From NCBI GenBank assembly GCA_022579005.1, contig MU401511.1:62001-126000 (forward strand): a stretch of 64,000 nucleotides of DNA, given 5' to 3'. Positions 36,198 to 46,850 of the stretch are shown here, piece by piece; the first letter of the stretch is position 1; every line of letters starts with the position of its first letter. The stretch is from Poronia punctata. Its lineage: Eukaryota; Ascomycota; Sordariomycetes; Xylariales; Xylariaceae. Made by a program: the position numbers and the translations under genes. Under the pieces are notes generated by a model. That model worked only from the letters and a program-made list of their open reading frames with translations, was not told where the DNA came from and did not search any database.

Positions 36198-38215
36198 CTA
36201 ACAACCACCCGTATTCCCCGTAGGTCCATGCCAGGCATCATCTGTGACAACGACGACATCGTCAGGGTCCGCATTGGGATCACAAGCAGGAACGATCAGG
36301 GTGCGGTTGGCAGTGGCGGATTCCCGGATCGGGTCTTGACCACAATCCTCTTGACGTATGTACGCGTAGCTCACCGTCTCTCCAGCTGTGAGCGCGATGG
36401 TGGCAGCCCACACGGGCCGTCGGTCCGAATAGCTAGCAGCGTCTAGCGGCCAGGCATTGTCAACGTCCCAGGACCCCAGATCGGTCGTGTTACCGGCGAC
36501 GAGAATGTTTTCGCCAAAGTACGTTGTAGCATTGACCTCGAAGCGCACGTTTGACGTGCATGTCACCGTAACATTGGGGGCGCCTGCCGCCGTCGCGGGG
36601 GCGTACACACCTTTGCTCGACCCCGGAGCGCATTGATCTGGTACACTGACAGACCCACCTGCTGGCACCCAGCTGGGCGGGTATTGTCCGGACCGTCGTT
36701 CAGCCATGGATACGAAGGCGGCGTATGACCAAGTCAGATCCTTTGCCGACGTCGGGTTGAATGGGGCTGTCTTGTTGAACTGCTCGGCCAGGGAACCATC
36801 CGCTGGCGTATACTTCTCTACCACTGCCACAAAACTATCTGCGTAGGTGGTTACGGCCTTCAAGATCTTGCTGAACTCGGAGCATTTGCTCTTGGACGTA
36901 TACGTCTTCGCTTTTGCTGCTGGGTAAATGTCTAGGAAGAAGGGTAGCGAGATTTCGTCGATTGTCAGGGCGCCTTGTGTTTCCCACTGGGCGACCGCAT
37001 CGTACAGGTATTCGGCGGCGCCGGCAGTGATTAGGTACCAGGGATTGCCGGTATAGTAGACGTCCTCCGTATACCGGCCTACAGCGATGCCTTGTGTCTT
37101 CGGTACGCCTTCGTTAATAGGGTACAATGTTGAATTGCGGAAAGAATCAACCCAAGCCTTGAAATTCGACAACCCCTGGCTGTTGCACGGCTGGACGCTG
37201 GGATCGTCGCACTTTGCATTTACGTCGAAAGTGGCAACGGAGCCAAGCACAGTGTTTGCGTCCTTGCCTGTGCGACCCGTATCGGCGTTTATGTTGGCGA
37301 TGAAGTACTCCCCATTCCAATACGCCTCCTGCAAGAAACAGGCTACCTGGGGGGCTTGGTCGCAGCCAGTGCATTCGACACCGAGGGTATCCGCCAGTGT
37401 AGCGCCTTCGACAAGAGCACGAAGTTGGCTCTGGGTCGTGAAGAAGCTCGAGCCCAGCACCTCCTCCCAAGTGTCAAATCCGGTCGAGTTCCTAGGCGCA
37501 GGTTAGCCCTGGGCCATTAATCTGCTAATTTAGTGGAAGAGTATGGGGAGTACCAGTATTGACCAACAAAAGACAGGTCATTTGAGATGACTGGCCATAC
37601 CACTTCCTTTGCTTTTTTCTTTTGCCCGTTCGCCACAAGCCAATTGCTATAACCGATCAACGCAACGGCTCGTAGCGCGGGTCCATCCCGTTGGGGCCGC
37701 CCCCAAGCACCGTTGAAGCGTGTTAGATCAACATTGTACTTGGGCTCGCCGAGGCCCGTTCCGCTGGGGAGGAATGTACCTGAAGGATTAGTAACCGTCT
37801 GGAGGACGGCTTGGGAATGGATGAAGTCCTCAATGTAGGTCTGAAGTTTCTCATTCCCTAGCAGGAACTCGTCCACTAGGACTTTCATGGTCAGGGAGGC
37901 GTCGCGAGTCCATGTGAAAAAGTCTGCATCTTGCGTATTAACGATGTGCTCATATCAGACCGCTTCTGGTGTATCGAGCTCACAGTTGGGGTCATCTTTG
38001 GTCGGGCTGGCAATGACGGCACCGGCTGCTGCACCTTCGACGCGGGATCCGTCAGGACCGATGTTGTCTAGAACCCGTTGGAGGGATATTGCCCGTTGCT
38101 CCTCGATGAAGCTCTCTAAGTCGTTGACGTCTTTTATCCCGCTCGCGTTTGCCACACTGCAGACAGCCAGCACAAGCAGGCGCGCGATCGCCTTGGTCGA
38201 AGGAAACCCCATCAT
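36198..38215 (-). CDS. Glucoamylase, GH15 with C-terminal CBM20
   Basis: Secreted exo-enzyme releasing glucose from starch ends. Exons: 38215-37984, 37923-37554, 37491-36198, giving 631 aa. The start is the first in-frame ATG (MMGFPSTK). A signal peptide (ARLLVLAVCSVANA) fits residues about 9-24. Joins restore DDPNYFFTWTRDASL and GQYWNSTGFDTWEEVLGSSF, both GH15 hallmarks. The general acid Glu is in DTWEEV and the probable base Glu in GSLAEQF, followed by DLTWSYAAFVSMAERR. The C-terminal 100 residues (VRFEVNATTYFGENILVAG, LGSWDVDNAWPL, YAYIRQEDC) form a starch-binding CBM20 domain. The linker between them is short (about 40 residues, Pro/Gly/Ala), unlike the long Ser/Thr linker of Aspergillus enzymes. 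Carbon catabolite control is likely: a double CreA-like site lies upstream. Confidence 0.95.
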
Positions 38216-39453
38216 GTGACGGAACAGGATACTTTCCTGAGACAAGAAAAGCGATACGTCGAGAACTATCTAACCTAGCCCAGACGTGAGACGTGAGATG
38301 TGCTTTGGGAACTTGTTTCATGGGTCTGGCCTCGTTATTTATCATGAAGCTATTTTCCCCACTCCACAACTCCAGATTGCTCTCTTCTAGGGTCCTCTTC
38401 GAGGCCACTTCCAGACGTCACGCCTCCGTGCACGGGCGTCTGGCGTTCCTGTGTTAGGTAGGTGCCCAGCTAACCTTATCGTATCATAATCTGGGGTCCC
38501 CAATCCCCCATGGCGTAGCATTCGGCTCTTCCCCAGCGGCTGCATCATTAGCGCAGCGAAATTGCACATAGGGGATGAGGCTCCTAGAAATCTCCATCCT
38601 CAAGCGTGCAAAGAGGCAGCTCGGACCGAATACAGCGCATGCCATTGACCAATCCGTAGATGGAAGCCAGGGAGCTTATTCTTGGCGGACCTGTGGGTTT
38701 GGGGAAAGCGACTGGGGGTAGTCAAAAGACTGTAGCGACAACTGAACCTCAGATGCTTCTGCGGGGTAGCTCCGTAGACCATAAGTCATGTAACATCATC
38801 ATATTCAAGTATTTTTCATATGCCTTGAGGACAACGACTTTCCAGTAGTATGGTCTGGGTCCTCATAAATTCCACGTAGGAGCCTGGAACGATTGTGTAG
38901 TTCAACAATACCTAACCTAACACTGCAGACAAGTTTTAGAGCTGTGCAGAGATATAGAGGTTGGAACATTGTTTCAACTTTCTGGTGCCTGATCCGCTTC
39001 GATCGATTGTCCCTGCAGTGGTCCCCAAAAGACTAATTCCAGAGACAGGGACATGCCATCAACTCGGAAGTCGATGTAACATTATGAACGCAGAACACGT
39101 ATTCCAGATTCCATATACCTATTTGAGAACATGAACAAGAAGTCTAGTAAAATGAGCGGAAGGCTGAAATCATGTACTTGTGCCTAGGTGCAAAAATACA
39201 TGCACCTAAAACATGTACCTTAATAAGTTACATAATACCGATCTTTTTATTAGTTTAGGGGTTATCGGAGATTAAGTACCACCTATTGCCAGGAACGCGT
39301 TGATTGGGCCATGCCTTTGCACTTCCAGGGTACCTTATGATGTGAGCAAAGCTGAGCCGTCAGCTTTTCTCGGACAACAGAGTGATCTGGAATGCCCAAC
39401 GACGGAATCCTAAGAAGAAACAGGCAACTTGAAAAATCAGTAACACACCGAAC
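38216..39453. other. Divergent spacer, glucoamylase / ZIP transporter
   Basis: Promoter region for two divergent genes. Nothing beyond the CreA/TATA-like elements is supportable; frames here are short. Confidence 0.5.
38333..38367 (-). promoter_or_regulatory. Glucoamylase promoter: TATA-like box and overlapping CreA-type sites
   Basis: On the minus strand GTGGAGTGGGG (38367-38357) contains two overlapping SYGGRG sites, the known consensus of the carbon repressor CreA. GATAAATAACG (38343-38333) is a TATA-like element 120 bp above the start codon. A further SYGGRG (CTGGGG) lies at about 38490 on the plus strand. Function is inferred from consensus only. Confidence 0.4.
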
Positions 39454-40827
39454 ATGGCTTTACTACGGAGAAAATACTGGCTCCTCGCCAGTTTATTTGC
39501 AGGTCTGGTGCTTGCCTCCCACCTCAAAGACCACGACCAACCCATTGCATCATTGGGCTCCTTAAGTCTGGAGCAATTGGAAGAGAAACTACAGGTAGGT
39601 GCGCCAGCCTGGTACAATATCTGAACGACCACGGGGAAACCCACTTACTTACAAGAGAACTTAAGACATGTGATGTTGTCCGAGAGCTCAATGCTGCAAA
39701 GGCGGCGAACTTGTCGGATACATCGACTTTGTCCTCCAAGATCTTCGCCGTCCTCTTCCCCGGTAGTCCCGCCGTCAACGCGCTCCTCGCGACGCTGTAC
39801 ATATCTGGTCCGCCGAACTTTTTGCTAGCTCTGTGCCCGCCAAACATCGACCCTTCTTCCTTGTCAGTCATGGTCGCCTTTGCTGTAGGCGGTCTGTTGG
39901 GCGATACTTTGTTTCACCTCCTACCTGAAATCTTCCTCGGCGAGGATTCGCCTGATCGTATGCGCTTCGTACTTGTCGAGCCAAACCGAAACCTCTTACT
40001 AGGGCTTGCTATAATGGTTGGCTTTATGACTTTTGTCGCTATGGATAAGGGCCTGCGCATTGCGACAGGGGGCCAGGGACACGAACACAGTCACAGTACG
40101 CATACACACGATCCAGCTGCCGCGTCGGCCACCTCAAGCTCGGTCGAAATACCAAACACAGATGTGAAGAACCGCAAGGCGAATTCCGGAAGCGGAAGCA
40201 CGGCAGTGGAGAAGACGGAAGAAAAAGAGAAGGAAATGAACCCGAGCGTCAAGTTGGGGGGCATTCTCAATATGATGTAAATCCCCCTCAAGGCCCTCGT
40301 TTACACGTCTTGCTACAGAGATACTAATCTACACCAGCGCCGACTTCACCCACAATATCACGGATGGCCTAGCTATGTCTGCTTCGTTCTATGCTTCGCC
40401 TACCATCGGTGCTACAACCACCGTGGCCGTGTTTTTCCACGAGATACCTCACGAAGTGGGCGATTTTGCCCTACTCGTACAGTCCGGATTCTCGAAGAGG
40501 GCGGCCATGGGTGCGCAGTTTGTCACGGCGTTGGGTGCTCTTCTGGGCACCTTGATTGGCATTGCTGTCCAGGAATTTGGGAGCGGCGATAACGTTGATG
40601 GAAGCCCCAATGGCATGACTGCGGGTATCTGGGGGACTAGTCTAACATATGGTGACCTCCTCTTGCCATTCACAGCAGGCACATTCCTCTATGTTGGGAC
40701 TGTCGCAGTGATCCCCGAGCTGCTGGAGACTGGCCCGAACAAAGCATTAGAGCTTAGAAAGACTTTGACGCAATTTGCTGCAATTGCCCTGGGAGCCGGA
40801 ATCATGCTGTATATTTCATGGGATTAG
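39454..40827 (+). CDS. ZIP-family zinc transporter (Yke4/SLC39A7-like)
   Basis: Membrane zinc transporter; relatives act in the ER or Golgi membrane. Exons: 39454-39594, 39666-40276, 40338-40827, giving 413 aa. An N-terminal hydrophobic segment (YWLLASLFAGLVLAS) is a signal or anchor. Membrane segments include NALLATLYISGPPNFLLAL, SVMVAFAVGGLLGDTLFHLL and LLLGLAIMVGFMTFVAM. A His-rich cytosolic loop (HEHSHSTHTHDP) is followed by a Ser/Lys/Glu-rich stretch. The metal-binding ZIP signature is complete across the last splice: MIADFTHNITDGLAMSASF and FFHEIPHEVGDFALLVQSGF. The C-terminal block (LTYGDLLLPFTAGTFLYVG) is typical. Intron 1 ends in an AAG acceptor, weaker than usual. Confidence 0.92.
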
Positions 40828-43711
40828 ATCGACTAGTCATATCAAGTCAATTTCAGATTTTCAGTTGAGCTAAGAATATTATGACTAGACGAAAAAAAAA
40901 AAAGGCATATCCGCCGTACTCGGAAGCCGTTCTTGCGTATGATACCCATCCCTGCCCTTTGGCAAAGGATCCCTGCATTTGGGATGGCATCGGAAGGGCG
41001 CCAGCTACAGTGTACACCTCCGGCTGACATCCGCCTAGCCGGTGCGGGTTAGGGTGTATATTCGATATGAGTCAATTGGAAAATGTAGGCCAAGAAGCGG
41101 GCACGGGGGCGGACCACCGTTTATTAGCCTACAGGTCCTTGCAGCTTGACTCCCATCCATGATCCTCCGTACGTACATGTAATTATAGAGTAGGCGACTA
41201 CGAGTTGATGGGCAAGAATCTTGCTTGGGGTCGAATTACAAATCTGAGATGACCTAATCTCTATTGGCTTTGTCAGTACCGACGATTAGTAAGAGAAGTT
41301 GGGACCAAGGTATATAATTATTCCGACGCAAGCTGAAATAGGTTATCCCCGATATCGCCATGATAAATCGGGGGTCGGTTAACATTTTAACACGTACAAG
41401 TATTTGTCCTTGAAAGCCCTTGTAGATGCTTTTTGGCCAAATTTTATCATTTTAGAGTAATGTCTCCACGTGGAATCTGGAGACCCCAAGTAAATGCCAA
41501 GCAGCAATACCGACGGTACCCCTGTTTCTATCATATCAACAAGTAACGGATATTACCTACGTCTAAGTGTACGGTGTAGATACGACGCTGTTGACGAGGA
41601 CGAACTGGTCAACTACTGGTAGCAATGGATGGAAGTCCCAAATATAGGCGTGAGACCTATTACACATGTGGTTTGTTTATTACTTGATATTATATTCTTG
41701 AAAATGAACATAAAAGCGGCTTTGACGCGCCGGTAGTGTATCGCTAGAGCTTCATTCCCGGAGCAACATAACCCTTTCCCGAGTCTAGGTAAACCATCTA
41801 GAAACTAAAGGATTTTTCTATGCAGACGTACACGTAATTACGCAAGGTACGAGGTTTAAACTCTACCTATTACACCATATGTCTTGTCCGACATCACTTA
41901 ATAATATCCACAATGGTCATGTCTGATGGGGTTTTGCTCCAATAGTTAACTTTTTCTAGATGATACTATCCAGCCAACCCACTTATACACAAAATGCTAA
42001 AAAGAGCCCCGTCGCAAGGTCTATGGCAGATGTGTCATACCGTAAGACCGTAACCAGGAGCTTGGACAAGCTCTTACTCACGGAAATCATAGTTAAGCTC
42101 CGATTAGACAGGGTCTCACCAACTAAAAAGACCGGCAAAATCTCCATGAGAGCCTTTTAATGTTAATTGAAAATAGTATATGTGCGTATTGTTTAGATGG
42201 AATTTATTATAACCTACGAGTACGTATAATAGACAGCTGCGTACGAGTAGGTACGTGTATTTGATCAGCTACCGAGGAGGTCGTCTCCACTTACCTTTTA
42301 CTATAGGCACGCTAGGTTAGGTTGATGGGTGGTAGGTAATTACCTACTAGGAAAATAGTATATGCACACTAAAAGATGACGGGACAAAATCTGGAACACG
42401 TTCGTGGAACCTATGCGGGTCAATCCAAGTCTAACTTCTACTCGTAGGTGGGCATATGCGCTTGAGGTTGCCTTTGGAGGTCAAGTGCCGTGGGCGCACC
42501 AACTTTAGTCTAGCCTTGAGCTCTTTGTCAAGGATATCGGGGGGCACAACTGCGTAACGAGAATAGGGAACAAAAAGAGAACAGCCTACTTCGGAGGGTC
42601 TGGTCACTGAAAGCGGCGTGCCCTATGATCCTTGCATCTTACTGCTTATGTGTCTATGTGCCCTCGATGTCATGCCGTAGAGTAGCGAAATAGAAAACGC
42701 AGAAAGTAGGGACACAGTACCTAGTAGGCCGAAGGACGGAGACAGACCTTTCTTTTTTACGTCAACTCTAGTGCACATGTCAACATGTCGATCGATCCAC
42801 CAGTTCTTTTCTAAGCGAAACGAGGTAAGTACGTGTACCGAAAACAGTCCATTAATACATGATACAGGTGGTTTTCGGTAGCCCCAACCTATCTAGCTTT
42901 CTACCTATTTGTGCGTGTATGTAAGCAGAGTGCTGGGATCCAATGAGCAAATACATATCACCACCAGCTGTCACAAGTTACCTATTAATATCACGCCATC
43001 GCCGTTGCTAGCGTTACAAAGTAGTTACAGCGCCAACCTTATTACAAACCTGGCAACGCCTAGCACATGGATCGGACACCTTTCCCCAGAATAATGACAC
43101 AGAACTGAACAAACCAGCGTGCTTGATGCGGCCGATCATTTCCGATTTGGGAATTAATTGATGTTGTTGAAGCCTAAGGAAGCCCTCCAAATCATGTCCT
43201 ACGAAAGGCGTGGGCGAGTTCGGGGATGAGATATATTCATATATATCCCATGGAGTACCTACGTAGCCCACCACAATCAGCAAATATCGCATATACAAGT
43301 TATTGTCTACGTTGATGACACTACCTAGTTTCATATTGCTTCTGCATATACTTTGACCTTTTGGCTCTGAACGACCAAAGAACATTTCACACAGTACAAT
43401 CGCTCATTACCCGAGCTAGAGTCCCTTACAAACATACGTCACATACCAACAGCAGCTTCATATTAGCGTGGAAAGGAGTGTGTATCACTGGAATCCAAGA
43501 TTAAACGGTCAGACGACTGCAAAGACGTGGCACGGACTACGGCACAACGACAAGAAACCTGGTCACATTTCCTCATCGCGATCAACCAACCAACGAGGGG
43601 ACCCCACATAAGCACTGATAGGCGGCCATCAGCTCCTAGCAGCTCTCCAATTGCCCATTGACACCTCCGACTAGAGCTACCAGCCAGATATCGGATATTG
43701 GAGGATACAAA
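40828..43711. other. Gene-free spacer (2.9 kb)
   Basis: No gene I can support. A 66-codon frame at 41960-42160 and a 123-codon frame at 43014-43385 (-) have no family resemblance. Three TACGAGTA words cluster at 42.2-42.45 kb. The right end is the promoter of the arrestin-like gene. Confidence 0.5.
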
Positions 43712-45232
43712 ATGCCGAGTCGTTCCCGGCCAGCTGGTCGTGCCTCTGTTGTTGAACCTGCGCGGAAGCAGGTCATACTACCCAAATTCACAATGGATAT
43801 ACATATCGCCAACCACTACCGGTCGAAAGTATACACCACGTTTTCGACTGTGTCGGGCCACGTGGAAGTGAACGTATCTCACGACACAGACTTTGATGCC
43901 GTGGAGATTTTCCTTGTCGGTACCAGTAAAACCAGCATCGATGCCGTCAACATCCCCCTTGCCACCTCCCATACCTTTCTCAAATTAATAATGCCCGTCC
44001 CGGAATCGTACTACCCAGTCCCGCGGCGCTTCAAAGCAGGTACAAATTATACGATCCCCTTTCACTTTGTCATTCCCCAGCATCTCACTCTCAACGCCTG
44101 CAGCCATTGTGCGCCGAACCACGCCTTGAAGGACAACCATTTGCACCTTCCCCCTTCTGTCGGAGACTGGCAACAGGACGACTTTGCACCGCTCATGTCG
44201 CGCATAACATATAGCGTGCGAGCAAGGGTAGTGCAAAACGGCGCAGGGATTAGGAGCGTAAGGTTGATGGACAAATCCTGCGACATAAAGGTTTTACCGA
44301 CAACAACTGAGGAGCCACCGTTGAGCATTGACAAGCAAGACAAGATGTACGCAATGTCCAAGTGCAAGACTCTGAGGAAATCGATTATATCCCCAAAGAT
44401 GGGCAACATAACCGTCGCTGCAAGCCAACCAGCATCAGCCATGGTCAGTCCGGATGGGCGTTGGATCATGCCGACCACGGCACACCTGGACTTTGTGTTC
44501 GAGCCGGCCTCTAGCGAGTCATTGCCTCCAAAGATTACAGCAGTCTCTTCCAAGGTTGCTGCAGTGACCTTCTACAGTTCTGGCGGCATTAACCAATACC
44601 CCAACCTCAAAGACTGGCCTCGGGCCTACGGTGCCGACGGTCGTGGCATGTACACGACTACTGTATCTTTACCCTCGACATCTGTCGTCGATTCTCAGTG
44701 GAAGCAACAGCCCAGGGAGCAGGCGAGAAGAGACTCTGGGTATTGCTCCGACCCGGGTAACGCTGCAGAAGGCATGCGGGTACCGATGCCCGACAACAGA
44801 CGCCGGAAACAGAACAAAAAGAGTGCCCCTTTTCGGTATACAACGCAAGTTCGCGTTCCCGTAACCCTTCCTGCGGGGAAAAAGACGTTCCTCCCGACGT
44901 TCCATTCGTGCATCACATCACGGGTGTACGTACTATGGTTGACAGTCACGCTGTCAGTCCCGGGGGGCACAGCCACCCATGTCACATTGCGTGTCCCGTT
45001 GCAGATTGGAATATCTTCTCAAGACAGTCCTGGCGCCGATGCATCGGGCCTCCCGACCTTCGAGGCTGCCATGGAAGATTCCTCGCTCGACGTAGACAGC
45101 TTCTTCCAGCCGCGGACCATGTCCGTGCCCGACATCGACTTCCAGAGCGAACTGCCTGGCTATGGGATGCACGCGGGCAGTAGGGCGAGAGCGGTGACCC
45201 GCAGAGCAGAAGCTCTTTCATCACCCGCTTAG
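43712..45232 (+). CDS. Arrestin-like N-domain protein
   Basis: A single-exon gene of 506 aa; the frame extends 5' but the first ATG is 43712 (MPSRSRPAG). Fungal arrestin-related proteins act as adaptors, often for ubiquitin ligases at the plasma membrane. Seen: an arrestin-fold N-half with KVYTTFSTVSGHVEVNVSHD, FDAVEIFLVGTSKT, SHTFLKLIMPVPESYYPVPR and FKAGTNYTIPFHFVIPQHLT, plus the conserved Cys/His segment ACSHCAPNH. Next comes MSRITYSVRARVVQNG. The later half has a second beta-rich region (RYTTQVRVPVTLPAG, SRVYVLWLTVTLSV). The C-terminus (FEAAMEDSSLDVDSF and later SELPGYG) includes a PGYG element rather than a clear PPxY. Its cargo is unknown. Confidence 0.8.
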   Translation: MPSRSRPAGRASVVEPARKQVILPKFTMDIHIANHYRSKVYTTFSTVSGHVEVNVSHDTDFDAVEIFLVGTSKTSIDAVNIPLATSHTFLKLIMPVPESYYPVPRRFKAGTNYTIPFHFVIPQHLTLNACSHCAPNHALKDNHLHLPPSVGDWQQDDFAPLMSRITYSVRARVVQNGAGIRSVRLMDKSCDIKVLPTTTEEPPLSIDKQDKMYAMSKCKTLRKSIISPKMGNITVAASQPASAMVSPDGRWIMPTTAHLDFVFEPASSESLPPKITAVSSKVAAVTFYSSGGINQYPNLKDWPRAYGADGRGMYTTTVSLPSTSVVDSQWKQQPREQARRDSGYCSDPGNAAEGMRVPMPDNRRRKQNKKSAPFRYTTQVRVPVTLPAGKKTFLPTFHSCITSRVYVLWLTVTLSVPGGTATHVTLRVPLQIGISSQDSPGADASGLPTFEAAMEDSSLDVDSFFQPRTMSVPDIDFQSELPGYGMHAGSRARAVTRRAEALSSPA

Positions 45233-46850
45233 CCTAGCGGATCTTTTAGATCCCGTGATTTTCTTCCGTCGTATAGACTGACGGCAACCCCTATTCAACC
45301 TCGGATGCGACTGCCACGATTGACACATTTCCGCCCTTTTCGGGAATTTGTTTTTTTTCCCTTCAACGACCTTGGAACTGTTTAGTATCAGTACAGACTT
45401 ATTGCAGGACTTACGATTTCTCATTTTCTCACAAAGACATCCCAATTATCTTTCTTGGACGAGCCGGGCAATTAATTGGTAATCGCAGGTGAAGGAACGG
45501 ATAGACGCAGGCTGGTTTGCAACATTATACCCACAAAATGGTTTGAGATTGGAGGAATGTTTGTTCTTTATTTTTGTTCTAACTTTGTCGCATACTCTTT
45601 CGGTCGATAGTACAACCCGGGAAAGAAAATCAAGGTGTTGGAATTACTTGGGGAATGTGGGGGAACCCCACGCTTAATGTTTGTATTCAGTAAATATACC
45701 TTTAATATACATCTATAAGAATAACTGCAGGCCTAGAATTTCACCTTTGGCATTGATTCTATAAAATCACTATTCTTTCTCAACTAGATAGAACTTCTCT
45801 GATGAGTTTTGTAGCGATACTATATATCTTTGCCGCATTGCACAGATGCTAAGCATGGTTTTGTTACTTGCAAATTCTTACCTAGGCAAGGTTAAAAAAG
45901 TATTGTTTATATCTATGTTTCTAGTGCGCTTTCTACAGGTTAGGGGAAATAATACTGGTATCAACAGCCGGCAACGTTCTTAAACCAACATCTTAACTGC
46001 TTGTAAAGACATTTTTTAAGTAGGTAACTCTAATCACCAAATATACTTGTACACGTGAATATGTAGATATCTGCCATTTTTAGCATCAGAATTAGGACTG
46101 TACATGCCAAGCCAACCGTTTGATCAGCTTTTCAATTATCATTCTAGGTTAGGTAATTAATAAGTGGCAGTTCCATTAAATCATCTACTTACGAGTAGCG
46201 GTAACAGTCTTCCCCGCCCCCAGCTCCTGTTACCTAGATCGGCTCTATCTTGAAAGTTATTATTGGCTGGAGCATCGTCGCCCCGCTTCTACAGGGCTGC
46301 GTTTAGCTTTAACCTGACCCCTTTCCGCCACCATAACTGCTATTAATCACCGGTGGCTACCTTATTAATCGATTTTCCAAGGACCTACATCGGTAAATAC
46401 GCATCCTACTGAATCTTGGTAAATGGATATCTGTGCCGTTTCCCGTAATGAAATGGCATCCTTGAGATCTGCTTAAGAACCTATGCGCTGCGCCCCAATC
46501 ATGTCAGCAAATCCACCTTTCTCCTTGTTTTCTCGCTGGCTCGGAGTCATTCTCCAAACTTTTCATCCTTTAATTGTATGTTCAACCACTTGTAGGGTAG
46601 ATAATTATTGGCTTCTATTTTCTTGTTACCATTGAATTGAGAATTGAAATTAATTGTTTTGACCCTGATTGTCCAGTGTAAACGTGTTACTTCCTCGTTT
46701 TCGGCCCTCCGAATTCGTTCTTTCCGCCCCTTGTCGGCCTTATCTTCTTTCTACCCGTAGGTAGTTGCCGTCGTCGACCGAGATATTACATTCCCAGCGC
46801 CTACGTACCGATCTTCTCGTTAATCCGACAGAGAGACACCAACTTCAACC
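45233..46850. other. Gene-free spacer (1.6 kb)
   Basis: 3' flank of the arrestin-like gene and promoter/leader of the transglutaminase-like gene. AT-rich between 45.7 and 46.2 kb; one TACGAGTA word at 46190. No gene seen. Confidence 0.5.

Noticed and set aside
43014..43385. 123-codon minus-strand frame with a true ATG
   Set aside because: Composition is like the spacer, no family resemblance, no intron or promoter signals.
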